Below are positions 25,958 through 35,668 of a stretch of 64,000 nt of DNA, one piece after another. Both the position numbers and the translations under genes were made by a program. The notes beneath the pieces were generated by a model. That model did no database searches and was not told the origin of the DNA. It saw only the letters and a program-made list of their open reading frames with translations. Origin of the DNA: Pandoraea apista (GTDB taxonomy: Bacteria > Pseudomonadota > Gammaproteobacteria > Burkholderiales > Burkholderiaceae); the NCBI RefSeq assembly GCF_001465595.2, contig NZ_CP013481.2:3968001-4032000 (forward strand). Direction: 5' to 3'. Each line of letters opens with the position of its first letter. Position 1 is the first letter of the stretch.

Positions 25958-27028
25958 ATGTACGCCCACGATCCGCTGGACCGTTCAAACGCAAACTTTC
26001 AGTTGTCCTTACGTCCATCCCTCGACCAGCTTTGCGGTCAAGATCCCGTCATGCTGGCGACCCTCTCGCGTGCCCGCATGCTCATCGATCGGCAACTCCC
26101 CATCCTGATTCTCGGAGAAACCGGCACTGGCAAGGAGTATCTCTCAAGGGCCTTGCACGACTACAGCGCTCGCAGAAACGCGAGCATGGTTTCGGTCAAT
26201 TGCAGTTCGATTCCGGAAAATCTTATCGAAAGCGAACTCTTCGGCTATCGGCGCGGCGCCTTCTCCGGTGCCCTGAATTCCGGCATGAAGGGCAAGGTCG
26301 AACAGGCCGACGGCGGCACCCTGTTTCTCGACGAAATCGGCGATATGCCGTCAGCACAACAAACGCGTCTGCTGCGAGTGTTGTCCGAACGGGAGGTCAC
26401 CCCCATCGGGGCGACACATCCGGTCGCCGTCGACCTGCAACTCATTTGTGCGACGCATCAGAATCTTGAAGCTCGTGTGCAGGCCGGATCGTTTCGCGAA
26501 GACCTTTACTACAGGATTGCCGTGGGGATCGTCAATCTTCCCCCGCTACGGCTACGACAGGATCGCGCGTGGTTGCTCAACCTCATGTTTATGACGGAGT
26601 CGCGCGGCACGACGAACCTGGACTCGCTCGACAGTGAAACGCGCGAGTTGCTGCTCACCTACGCCTGGCCCGGCAACCTGCGTCAAATGCGCGCTGCCGT
26701 TCAGTACGCATGCGCCGTCAAGACCGATGACACTATCCGGTTGCGCGATCTGCCAACCAATCTCGTGCACAGTGCAAAGTCGGCCGCGACCGGCAACACA
26801 GCCACGCCGGTCAGTGTCCCGGCCACACCGCTCGACTCGCTCTCTCCTATCGCACACGGCGAGCGCGAGATCATCATCCGCGTGCTCTCGTCGCGCCGCT
26901 GGAATATCTCGGCCGCCTCGCGCGAGTTGGGCATCTGCCGCACATCGCTCTATCGCAAGCTGCGCGAACTGCATATCCCGCATGTTCGCGACATGGGTAG
27001 CGACGTGCTGCTCGGCTCGCAGCGTTGA
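25958..27028 (+). CDS. Sigma-54-dependent activator without sensor domain
   Basis: Starting at the ATG at 25958 (GAGAG upstream; another in-frame ATG at 25946) gives 356 aa. Only about 20 residues precede the AAA+ domain, so there is no receiver, GAF or PAS sensor, as in PspF. Walker A GETGTGKE is at 53-60. The sigma-54 contact loop reads GAFSGA (100-105) instead of the usual GAFTGA. Walker B LFLDEIGD is near 122-129, and DLYYRIAVGIVNLPPLR follows. A C-terminal Fis-type helix-turn-helix carries NISAASRELGICRTSLYRKLRELHI. It presumably binds the two ACACCTGT-N11-ACAGGTGT sites and opens the -24/-12 promoters of the biosynthetic and phosphopantetheinyl transferase genes. How its activity is controlled is not visible. 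Confidence 0.88.
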   Translation: MYAHDPLDRSNANFQLSLRPSLDQLCGQDPVMLATLSRARMLIDRQLPILILGETGTGKEYLSRALHDYSARRNASMVSVNCSSIPENLIESELFGYRRGAFSGALNSGMKGKVEQADGGTLFLDEIGDMPSAQQTRLLRVLSEREVTPIGATHPVAVDLQLICATHQNLEARVQAGSFREDLYYRIAVGIVNLPPLRLRQDRAWLLNLMFMTESRGTTNLDSLDSETRELLLTYAWPGNLRQMRAAVQYACAVKTDDTIRLRDLPTNLVHSAKSAATGNTATPVSVPATPLDSLSPIAHGEREIIIRVLSSRRWNISAASRELGICRTSLYRKLRELHIPHVRDMGSDVLLGSQR

Positions 27029-27053
27029 TCGTCAGGCGCGAATCACCAGCGCG

Positions 27054-27089
27054 GCGGATGCAAACGGGCCTCATCCCTTCTGCATCCGC
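27054..27089. terminator. Hairpin between convergent activator and reductase genes
   Basis: GCGGATGCA and TGCATCCGC are perfect 9-bp arms with an 18-nt loop, in the 73-bp gap between two convergent stop codons. No T-run is present; a bidirectional terminator role is plausible. Confidence 0.4.
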
Positions 27090-27101
27090 TGAGTACAATG
27101 T

Positions 27102-28205
<1,104 letters not shown>

Positions 28206-28370
28206 CTATCCCCCGTTCGCCCCGCTTCGCTCCGACCTCCCCGCATCGATACGCCCCGCGTGCCTGCGTGATCTCGCGGTACGAGCGGACCTCAGGTATT
28301 GGCGCTTCGGGTGCGCTCAGACGGACAAGCGTCGGTCGAAAATGACGTGCGACATCTGTCCGAGGCTGCG

Positions 28371-28397
28371 ACACCTGTTTCACGCTGCGACAGGTGT
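28371..28397. promoter_or_regulatory. Candidate enhancer-binding site (UAS) 2
   Basis: ACACCTGT-N11-ACAGGTGT, identical in arms and spacer length to the site at 17170-17196 but with an unrelated spacer sequence. Its centre lies about 87 bp upstream of the GG of the -24/-12 promoter at 28471. Conservation of arms without conservation of the spacer argues for protein binding. Confidence 0.7.
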
Positions 28398-28469
28398 GTG
28401 CGTCACTCGCTTCACGTTGGAAAACCGACTTCCCTGCGCACTGGCTATTTCGGTTCGTCATGAGACGCA

Positions 28470-28485
28470 TGGCATCCAAATTGCT
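28470..28485 (+). promoter_or_regulatory. Candidate sigma-54 (-24/-12) promoter of the phosphopantetheinyl transferase gene
   Basis: TGGCAT, five bases, then TTGCT; GG is at 28471-28472 and GC at 28483-28484, with the required 10 bp between. It is the best match to the RpoN consensus in the window. Transcription would start near 28496, 43 nt before the ATG at 28539. The rest of 28101-28538 contains no gene. Confidence 0.65.
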
Positions 28486-28538
28486 TGGATCCCGTCGTTC
28501 CTATCACCCTGTGCCAGGTCTCTGGTACCCGATTACCG

Positions 28539-29294
28539 ATGACCCACTCCATGACGGCCGGACCGACCGGAACGACGCTTGCGCTTTACGGCGAAACTCA
28601 CGACGTGCTGGCCCGATTCGGGGGATGGACAGCCTATTTGACAGGGGACGAGCGCAAGCGCGCCGATGCGTTCTCCCGACCGGCCGACCGGGAGGACTAT
28701 GTGGCGGCGCACATACTGGTTCGGGTCGCCGCCGCGCGTGTCACCGGAAGCCCCGATACGCCGGGGCCCGCAGCGCGTACTTACGGGCTCGTGCAGCGCT
28801 GCGAGCGTTGCGGGGGGGCCCATGGACGCCCACGTCTGCCGGCGCATCCCGGGCTGCATGTCAGTTTGAGCCACACCCGCGGCGCCGTGGCAGCGGCGTG
28901 TGCCATCGTGCCGATCGGGATCGACATCGAGCATTGGAATGAAGCACTGGATGCGGACGCGGATTTTCCGGGGATGAGTGCGCGAGAGCGACTGCGTCTG
29001 GACGCATTTTCGAGCGTAGCGCACACCCATCACGCGCCCTCCCCCCGCGCACTGGCGTGGCTGCGCCTCTGGACACGCAAAGAGAGTCTCGTGAAAGTCG
29101 GAGAGACGACGTTGGACGCAATGCCAGAGGTCGACATGTCGAGGCTGCCGATGAGCGAAGTGCCGCTTCGCACGTGGCAGCGCCGCGTTGCGCATGGAAG
29201 GTGGGCGATGACGGACTGGCTTGATCCCGGACTACGCGTGACGGGCACCGTTTCCAGCGCGGGCGCTGTGGCGATCGAGCGGGTCGCGCCCTGA
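28539..29294 (+). CDS. 4'-phosphopantetheinyl transferase (Sfp type)
   Basis: Starting at the ATG at 28539 (another at 28551) gives 251 aa, the usual Sfp-type size. The signature is HVSLSHTRG (107-115), IGIDIE (126-131, Mg-binding Asp and Glu) and LWTRKESLVKVGE. An unusual CERCGGAHGRP segment around 88-98 is common in this subfamily. The enzyme moves phosphopantetheine from CoA to a carrier-domain serine, here most likely Ser746 of the single-module NRPS. It shares the enhancer site and sigma-54 promoter type with the NRPS operon, so activating enzyme and target appear co-regulated. Confidence 0.88.
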   Translation: MTHSMTAGPTGTTLALYGETHDVLARFGGWTAYLTGDERKRADAFSRPADREDYVAAHILVRVAAARVTGSPDTPGPAARTYGLVQRCERCGGAHGRPRLPAHPGLHVSLSHTRGAVAAACAIVPIGIDIEHWNEALDADADFPGMSARERLRLDAFSSVAHTHHAPSPRALAWLRLWTRKESLVKVGETTLDAMPEVDMSRLPMSEVPLRTWQRRVAHGRWAMTDWLDPGLRVTGTVSSAGAVAIERVAP

Positions 29295-29556
29295 CGCATC
29301 CTCGATTCCTCGTGAGTGCCGAAGCCGATCTCACCGGGGGGGGAGGGGACGGGAACGCAGAGGCTCGATTGGCCCCAAACCCTTCTGCGCAAGTTTTACG
29401 ACCGCTGATGCCCACTCGCCACCTCGGCAATCCGAATGAGCGCCAATGCGTAATCGCTTCGATTATCTTGAAGCCCGAAACATTATTCCGTCCAGAAAAA
29501 CAATTCTGCTCCCCACCAAAACCCAGGCATTTCTTTAGAGGGATTGCAGGGATAGG
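29295..29556. other. Intergenic region before the first autotransporter
   Basis: This stretch holds a G-run (29336-29348) and then lower-G+C DNA, but no gene and no clear promoter that I can defend. It ends at a possible leader peptide. Confidence 0.5.
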
Positions 29557-29607
29557 ATGCGGCGTTCGCAAAAAATATCGCCCGCAAGGGCAGACCACAC
29601 CAGATGA
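29557..29607 (+). CDS. Possible 16-residue leader peptide coupled to autotransporter
   Basis: An ATG preceded by AGGGA and AGAGGGA opens a 16-codon frame (product begins MRRSQKISPARAD). Its TGA overlaps the autotransporter start codon as ATGA. The autotransporter ATG has no convincing ribosome site of its own, so coupled translation through this small frame would make sense. A peptide function is not implied, and chance is possible. Confidence 0.3.
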   Translation: MRRSQKISPARADHTR

Positions 29608-32339
29608 CCCACGAACGTCGCCACTTCAAACTGAAAGCACTACCCTTGGCCATTGCCGCGGCCCTGTCCGCAATGGCCTCTTTAGCCAACGCTACGCCGG
29701 CGCCCTGTTCCGTAACGTCTGCAACGAACGCCACGGTATCCTGGAGCTCGGGAGATTGTCAGGTAAGCGCCCCCGTTCAGACTGAGGACGCAGCGATTTA
29801 CGTCTCGGGAACGGTCGGCACACTCACCAACAGCAGCACCATCATCGGAAACAACGCGATCAATATCGAGGCCGGCGCAAACGTTGCTGCGGTGGTCAAT
29901 AACCCGGGCGGACTCATCTCGAACCAGTACATGTACGAGGTCGTTGTGAATAATGGCACGATCGCCACGTTCACCAACTCGGCCGGCGCAACCATTACCG
30001 GTTACACGGCGATTGACAACCGCAGCAACGCGTCAATCGTCACGCTGAACAACAGCGGGGAACTCTCTGGTCAAAACGGGATTGTCAACGCCGGCACTAT
30101 CACCTCGTTGAACAACCTCGCTGATGGAAAGCTGTCCAACTACACCGGGGTTACGAACGCCGTCGGTGGCACGATCGGTTCACTGAGCAATGCAGGCACG
30201 ATTACAGGCAACTTCACGGGGATTGCCAACAGTGGCCTGATCCAGCGCCTGAACAACGATGGTTACCTCTCCGCTCGCGAATATGTGATCGACAATCAGG
30301 GCACGATCGGCACGCTGAACAACACCGGGAAGATCACCGTCGGCATTGACAACCGGGGGGGCGAAACGTCTATCGCCCTGAATAACACCGGCTCGATCAG
30401 CTCGATTGTGAACACCGGCACCCTCAACTCGTCCATGGAGGCGGTGATCAACGCCGGGCGAATCGACTCGCTGACCAACAACGGCCTCATCAGCGGCGGC
30501 ACCTTCGCCATTCAGAATGCGCAAAACGCCGTGTTGGGCACTATCGTCAACTCGGGCACCATCGCCGGCGATATCAACTCTGTTTCGGGTAAGCCTCTGA
30601 GGTTCTCGGGCGGGCAAGGTTCGACCTTCGGTGTTCTGACGGGCCTCAACGGAGCAACCGGCACGCTGATGAACGCCGGCGCAGACGTTGTGTTCTTGGA
30701 CGGCAATCAACTGCTTGACGACAACGTCGTCGTCGGCGCCAGCAAAGTTGCCAACGTCTCGGGCAACCTGCAAATCAATCGAGTCATCTCGATCTTCGGC
30801 AATTACGCTCAATATGCGGAGGCAACGCTACTGATAGGCGTAGGCAGCGGCGCCGTAGCCAATGGCACCATGGAAAGCGACACCGGTTACGGCCGTCTGG
30901 TGGTGTCGGGCTCCGCCAACATCGCGCCGGGCTCAGCCGTGGCGTTGAAGAATACCGCTGCCTACGCGTTTGCCCCCGGTCAGCGTTTCGTAGTCATCGA
31001 CGCGGCCACCGCCGGGACGAACTACAACGAAGGTCAGCTCAAGTATTCGATGGTCGGTGTCAAGGGCACTGTCACCGGCGCCGCCGTCGCCAATGGCGAT
31101 CGCAGCGATCTGGTGCTGACCGTGACGAGCGTGGACGCGGACACCACACCGACCACACCGACGACGCCTACCGTGCCGACAACGCCCCCGGCGCCGAAGA
31201 TTCAGGCAACGACGCCGAACGCCTACGCTTCCCTAAGCGGACTGTCACGTTACACCGGCATCAGCGATCCCGGCCTGTTGAACCTCTTTAATGCGGCAAC
31301 GGCGCTCCAGCTTGGCGGCGCCGCGGCGTCGAACCGTGCCGGTGCGCAGTTGAGCCCGTCGGCGCCGGGCGCGAGCAGCCAGGCCGTATCGGCCCCGACC
31401 CTTAGCGTCTTGAACATCATCGCCGGGCGCAGCGACAGTCTGCGGCTCGCGCAGGCCGACGCCAAGAGCGGGGTATCGACGGGCGAAGCCGGGCCAAAGT
31501 GGGCCACGTGGGGACAAGCGTTCGGTGGCCATGCGAGCCAGAGCGAACGTGATTCGGTGGACGGCTACAGCGCCAACTTCGGTGGCTTCCTGATCGGTGT
31601 CGACCGGGCGATCAACGATGCCTGGCGTGCCGGCGGCGTGTTCAGCTACACCAACACCACCATCAACAGCACCGGCAACACCGACGGCAACCGAACCCGC
31701 GTGAACGCCTTCGGTCTGATGGGCTACGCCAGCTACATTGCCGATACGTGGTACGGCAATCTGTCGGCTGGCGTGGTGCAACAGCGCTACGACACCAACC
31801 GTTCGATCAACTTCACCGGCTTCTCGGGCAACACCAACGCGCAGTTCAACGGTACCCAGTACGTTGCCCGCGCCGAGGCCGGATACCCGCTGGCCCTGCC
31901 CTTCGCCACGGTGACGCCCGTGGCCGCGCTGACCTACAGTTACCTGCATCAGGCCAGCTATACGGAGTCGGGGGGCAACGGTGCCGCGTTGGCGGTCAAC
32001 GCCGCCAATACAACGTCGGTCACGAGCGACCTCGGGGTGAAGATATCGCGTGAGTTCGCCACGTCCTACGGCAAGGTGGTGCCGGAGTTGCAAGTGGGCT
32101 GGCGTCACCAATACGACAACAGCCGCAGCGCAACGAATGCCCGCTTCGTGGCGGATCCGTCCGGCGCCACCGCATTCACGTCGCTGGGTGCACAACCGGC
32201 ATCGGATCTGGCGTTGGTCACGGCAGGCGTGACGCTGCTGCGCGCGAACAACCTGAGCGTGACCGCGCGCTATGAACTGCAAGTCGGTGGCGGCCTCGTC
32301 GCTCAGGCTGGCACGTTGCGGTTGCGCCAGTTGTTCTGA
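29604..32339 (+). CDS. Autotransporter with NxG-repeat passenger and C-terminal beta-barrel
   Basis: This 911-aa protein has an extended N-terminal signal peptide cut near ASLANA. The passenger of about 500 residues is built of imperfect repeats around N-x-G-T-I-x-x-L-x-N-x-G, which predict a right-handed beta-helix. A Pro/Thr linker rich in TTPTTP follows, then a roughly 280-residue autotransporter barrel from about WATWGQAFGG that ends in RLRQLF with the C-terminal Phe recognised by the Bam machinery. It is likely surface-exposed and perhaps adhesive. The sequence identifies no catalytic triad in the passenger. It stands alone between the phosphopantetheinyl transferase gene and a convergent GntR gene. 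Confidence 0.9.
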   Translation: MTHERRHFKLKALPLAIAAALSAMASLANATPAPCSVTSATNATVSWSSGDCQVSAPVQTEDAAIYVSGTVGTLTNSSTIIGNNAINIEAGANVAAVVNNPGGLISNQYMYEVVVNNGTIATFTNSAGATITGYTAIDNRSNASIVTLNNSGELSGQNGIVNAGTITSLNNLADGKLSNYTGVTNAVGGTIGSLSNAGTITGNFTGIANSGLIQRLNNDGYLSAREYVIDNQGTIGTLNNTGKITVGIDNRGGETSIALNNTGSISSIVNTGTLNSSMEAVINAGRIDSLTNNGLISGGTFAIQNAQNAVLGTIVNSGTIAGDINSVSGKPLRFSGGQGSTFGVLTGLNGATGTLMNAGADVVFLDGNQLLDDNVVVGASKVANVSGNLQINRVISIFGNYAQYAEATLLIGVGSGAVANGTMESDTGYGRLVVSGSANIAPGSAVALKNTAAYAFAPGQRFVVIDAATAGTNYNEGQLKYSMVGVKGTVTGAAVANGDRSDLVLTVTSVDADTTPTTPTTPTVPTTPPAPKIQATTPNAYASLSGLSRYTGISDPGLLNLFNAATALQLGGAAASNRAGAQLSPSAPGASSQAVSAPTLSVLNIIAGRSDSLRLAQADAKSGVSTGEAGPKWATWGQAFGGHASQSERDSVDGYSANFGGFLIGVDRAINDAWRAGGVFSYTNTTINSTGNTDGNRTRVNAFGLMGYASYIADTWYGNLSAGVVQQRYDTNRSINFTGFSGNTNAQFNGTQYVARAEAGYPLALPFATVTPVAALTYSYLHQASYTESGGNGAALAVNAANTTSVTSDLGVKISREFATSYGKVVPELQVGWRHQYDNSRSATNARFVADPSGATAFTSLGAQPASDLALVTAGVTLLRANNLSVTARYELQVGGGLVAQAGTLRLRQLF

Positions 32340-32352
32340 CCGACAGCGCATC

Positions 32353-32371
32353 GGCGTCTGAGGAAGACGCC
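32353..32371. terminator. Hairpin after autotransporter
   Basis: GGCGTCT and AGACGCC pair with a 5-nt loop 14 bp past the autotransporter stop codon. No T-run follows; it probably marks the end of convergent transcripts. Confidence 0.4.
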
Positions 32372-32479
32372 TGCCGCATCCGGCACACAGGGCGGAGATA
32401 GCGATGTCTTCGCCCTGGACGTCCAATCCCCGCCCGCGTCAAGGCTTTGGCACGAAGCCTCAACCGCGCGGCAACACCT

Positions 32480-33139
32480 TCAGGCGTTGGCCTCGAAGTA
32501 CTCGATCACGTTAAGACTCGCGTTATTCAAGTGCTCCCGGGCAGCGTTCTGGGCGTCCTCGGGCTTACCGGCAACGATGGCCTCGACAATGCGCTCGTGC
32601 TCGTTGTCTGAGGTCACCACGCGCCTTTTCTGATAGAACAACTTCGCCCGGAACGGCGAGAGCCTCACCCGGAAGCTACGTGCCAACTCCGCCAGCGATA
32701 CATTGCGCGCGCCGTCAAACAGCAGTTCGTGAAACTTGTCGTTGATCTGCGCGTACAGCACGGCGTCGCCGGCCTCGGCCGCCTCGTGTGCTTGCTTCGC
32801 AACCATCTCCAGACGCAACCGCTCCGAGCGGGTCATTCGCTCGGCGGCGAAGCGCGCGCATAGCCCCTCGATTTCAGCCGCCGTCTCGAACATGTCGCGA
32901 AGCCGGGCGACGTCCACGCTGAGCACTGTCGCACCGCGTCGCGGCACGATCTCGACCAACCCGGCAATGGCCAGCTCGCGCAGCGCATCGCGCACGGGGG
33001 TAGCGGAAATGCCAAACCGATCTGCGATGACCTGAATCTCCAGTTTGTCGCCACTTGGCACGCGCCCGCTGATGATGTCCTCGGTCAGCCCTCGCACGAC
33101 CTTCTGCGACAAGGTGGTTTCTTCCCGGGTGTCATTCAT
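32480..33139 (-). CDS. GntR-family regulator, FCD subfamily
   Basis: Starting at the ATG at 33139 (GGGAG 8 nt upstream) gives 219 aa. The N-terminal winged helix-turn-helix has KLEIQVIADRFGISATPVRDALRELAIAGLVEIVPRRGATV, and the FCD effector domain carries metal-type residues (Asp and His in INDKFHELLF, His in NEHERIVEAI). It is the last gene of the long minus-strand catabolic operon, 25 bp after the hydrolase gene, so it probably autoregulates that operon. A CACATATATGTG palindrome before the operon is a candidate operator. Confidence 0.87.
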   Translation of the reverse strand: MNDTREETTLSQKVVRGLTEDIISGRVPSGDKLEIQVIADRFGISATPVRDALRELAIAGLVEIVPRRGATVLSVDVARLRDMFETAAEIEGLCARFAAERMTRSERLRLEMVAKQAHEAAEAGDAVLYAQINDKFHELLFDGARNVSLAELARSFRVRLSPFRAKLFYQKRRVVTSDNEHERIVEAIVAGKPEDAQNAAREHLNNASLNVIEYFEANA

Positions 33140-33163
33140 GGTCATCTCCCGCGGAATAGGGGG

Positions 33164-33973
33164 TTAGCGTGATGTACATGTCGTGTAGAAGCGATAAGCG
33201 TCGTCGAATACCGGCGTTCCGGGTTTCGAGAATGAGTCCAAGACTGAATAATGATGCAGTGCGGCCCAGCTTGCCAAGCACACCGGCAAGCCCAGCGCCA
33301 CGCGCCGGTCATGCATGGTACGCGATTGCCCCTGGAGCGCCGGCAATTCGCTCCCTCCCACCCCCAGCATCACCGGCCCCGGCGATGACGTTGCCCACAG
33401 CGCCGGACTCGCCGCTTCGGCCGATTCCTGCGTCAACGCCAACACGTCGTTCAGCGATGTCCCGGTCAGCGGCCTCAGATCGTACAGCCCCGACAAGGCA
33501 ATGACGGCGTCTGCCTGTGCGCCCGCACTCATCGCCAGATGCCCGCCGGCCGACCAACCCGACACCACAACCTTGTTCACCGTGCCGACATAAGGTGCGA
33601 GCGCGGTGCGCAGCCCCGTCAATGCCTTGCCGACGCCCGCCATCATCGTCGCCAGATTCGCCCCCGGGGCCAGCGGATAGCCCAGATTCACAACATGCAC
33701 GCCGCGCGCTCGCCACGCTGGCGCGATAAATGCGAAGACTTCCCGCGAATACCACTGCCAATAGCCTCCGTGGATAAAGACCAGCACATCGCCGTTCGGT
33801 GCCTCGCCCGGCATCAGATCGAACGCCTCGCGCTCGCCGTCGCCATAACGAATGCCACGCACTACCGCCGGGTCGTCGTACGCCAACGCGCTGCGCGCAT
33901 GCCAATCGTCGAAATAAGCGTCGCAATCGGCCACTGAACCCCGATTGTCATAAGGATGTGCCGGCTTCGTCAT
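33164..33973 (-). CDS. Alpha/beta hydrolase, kynurenine-formamidase-like
   Basis: This 269-aa protein has FIHGGYWQWYS as the HGGxW oxyanion motif of arylformamidases and GWSAGGHLA as the nucleophile elbow (catalytic Ser). LPVCLASWAALHHYSVLD near the end supplies the His. GGAGAGGA precedes the ATG at 33973. Members hydrolyse N-formylkynurenine or other amide and ester bonds. Its place after a DapA-like lyase in an import operon suggests hydrolysis of an imported amide or ester. There is no tryptophan-pathway partner nearby, so kynurenine is unlikely. Confidence 0.8.
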   Translation of the reverse strand: MTKPAHPYDNRGSVADCDAYFDDWHARSALAYDDPAVVRGIRYGDGEREAFDLMPGEAPNGDVLVFIHGGYWQWYSREVFAFIAPAWRARGVHVVNLGYPLAPGANLATMMAGVGKALTGLRTALAPYVGTVNKVVVSGWSAGGHLAMSAGAQADAVIALSGLYDLRPLTGTSLNDVLALTQESAEAASPALWATSSPGPVMLGVGGSELPALQGQSRTMHDRRVALGLPVCLASWAALHHYSVLDSFSKPGTPVFDDAYRFYTTCTSR

Positions 33974-33990
33974 TGAGTCCTCTCCAGCGC

Positions 33991-34878
33991 TCACGCGCTC
34001 GCCTGAATGGTTTCCAACACTTCGCGCAACTTCGCCCGCCTGGCTTGAGGCAGCCCTTCGATGGGCCCGCGCGCGGGGCCTGCGTCGCGGCCGACCAGCG
34101 CCATCGCCTCTTTGATCACCACCGGAAACGAGCCCAACGCCCACGCAGCGCGTAGCGGGGCGAGCTGATCGTGCACTGCACGCGCCTCTTCCCACCGCCC
34201 CGCCCGTGCAAGTTCGTAGAGTTTTAACACCCGTTCCGGAAACACGTTCGCCGCCGGCGAAATCGCGCCTGAACCGCCGTGCAGCAACATTGAAAGAAAT
34301 AACGTATCACGTCCGCAGAAGCCAAGCGTCGACTTGCCGCCCACCCGCATGTACTCGGCAAACTGGGTCAGGTCGCCACTCGAATCCTTGATACCGACAA
34401 TGTTCTCGACCTCCATACACCGTTTGAACAACCCGACCGGTACATCGACCGCCGTTCGCGGCGGGTTGTTGTAGATCATCACCGGCAGCCGTGTCGCCTG
34501 CGCAACGGCGCGATAGTGGCCGAAAAGCTCGTCGTCGTTTGGTTGCACGAAGTACGGCGTGATGACCAACGCCAGATCGGCGCCGATCGACTCGGCCGCC
34601 TGCGTCAGGGCAATCGATTGACGGGTCGACGGTGCGCCAGTCCCTGCGTAGACCGGGACTCGCCCATTCACTGTCTGAACGGCAATCTCGATGAGGCGCA
34701 CGTGCTCATCGAAACTCAAGAAGTAGAACTCGCCCTGGCTCCCTGCCACCGAAATACCATGGACGCCCGCCTCGAGATAACCTTCGATCAACTCGCGTGT
34801 ACGGGCTTCATCGAAATTGCCGCTCGCATCGAACGGCGTAACCATGGCGGGGATCACCCCGTGAAAATGTCGAGTCAT
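33991..34878 (-). CDS. Dihydrodipicolinate synthase/N-acetylneuraminate lyase family protein
   Basis: The ATG at 34878 has AGGGA upstream; the 295-aa protein is a DapA-type TIM barrel. It shows VTPFDASGNFDEA, GSQGEFYFLS, YNNPPRTAVDVP with Tyr136, and GIKDSSGDL with the Schiff-base Lys164. The GSQGEFYFLS element differs from the GTTGE of true DapA, which points to a catabolic aldolase or dehydratase acting on a pyruvate-containing compound. It lies in an operon with FAH- and VOC-type enzymes, fitting a last cleavage step after ring opening. Confidence 0.83.
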   Translation of the reverse strand: MTRHFHGVIPAMVTPFDASGNFDEARTRELIEGYLEAGVHGISVAGSQGEFYFLSFDEHVRLIEIAVQTVNGRVPVYAGTGAPSTRQSIALTQAAESIGADLALVITPYFVQPNDDELFGHYRAVAQATRLPVMIYNNPPRTAVDVPVGLFKRCMEVENIVGIKDSSGDLTQFAEYMRVGGKSTLGFCGRDTLFLSMLLHGGSGAISPAANVFPERVLKLYELARAGRWEEARAVHDQLAPLRAAWALGSFPVVIKEAMALVGRDAGPARGPIEGLPQARRAKLREVLETIQASA

Positions 34879-34911
34879 GAAATTGTCCCTATCCATTGAA
34901 GTCGAAGTCGC

Positions 34912-35658
34912 TTACAGAGCGCGCCACCAGATCTTTCGTCCGGCAAGATCGATCAGGGCATAAAGCCCCCCCGATATCACGGTGATGGTCACAATCACGG
35001 AGAACATGAGGTCGGTCTTTGCCGACGCATTTGCCAGCAGAATCAAACTCCCGAGTCCGTTTTCCGAACCAACGAACTCGCCAACGATGGCCCCGATCAC
35101 CGCCAGCGGCATCGCCATCTTGCAACCGTCGACAAAGCTCGGCAGTGCGCTCGGCACGCGCAGCTTCCAGAAGGTGCGCAAGGCGGATGCGTTCATCGCC
35201 CGGAAGTGCTCGACCAGATGCGACGGCGTGCCCGCCAGCCCGCCCAACGTCGAGATCACAATGGGGAAGAAGGCGAACAGGAACGCCATGAGGATCTTCG
35301 ACGTTGCCCCATATCCGCACCACACGATGAGCAACGGCGCGAGCGCCACTTTCGGAATGCCCTGGATCGCCACGATCATCGGCATCACGGTGCGCCGCAG
35401 GCCGTCGAAGAAAAACACCAGCAGACTGATGAGCACTCCGCCGAGCACTGCGGCGACGAAGCCCGCGACCACCTGCCACGTCGTAATGAAGGCGTGATGC
35501 GCGAGCGCCGCCCGGTTCTCCCAGAACGCACTCGCAACAGCACTGCCCGATGGCAGGAGATATGGCTTGATATGAAATAGCGCCACCCCCATTTCCCAAA
35601 CGATCGCCAGCAACACGAACCCGATAGCGGCATCAAAACGACGCAATGACTTGCGCAT
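34912..35658 (-). CDS. ABC transporter permease, SsuC/TauC type
   Basis: This 248-aa inner-membrane protein has about six segments and the permease/ATPase contact loop near residues 130-180 (EHFRAMNASALRTFWKLRVPSALP). The ATG at 35658 follows AAGGGGGAGG. With the ATPase at 37450-38325 and the binding protein at 38840-39835 on the same strand it makes a full importer of the nitrate/sulfonate/taurine class, whose genes are split here by enzymes and a porin. The substrate is probably an aromatic or carboxylated compound, judged from the neighbours. Confidence 0.87.
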   Translation of the reverse strand: MRKSLRRFDAAIGFVLLAIVWEMGVALFHIKPYLLPSGSAVASAFWENRAALAHHAFITTWQVVAGFVAAVLGGVLISLLVFFFDGLRRTVMPMIVAIQGIPKVALAPLLIVWCGYGATSKILMAFLFAFFPIVISTLGGLAGTPSHLVEHFRAMNASALRTFWKLRVPSALPSFVDGCKMAMPLAVIGAIVGEFVGSENGLGSLILLANASAKTDLMFSVIVTITVISGGLYALIDLAGRKIWWRAL

Positions 35659-35668
35659 GGCCTCCCCC

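Noticed and set aside
31245-32426. Long minus-strand frame opposite the autotransporter barrel
   Set aside because: The plus-strand barrel ends with the correct terminal Phe; the reverse frame has no family pattern.
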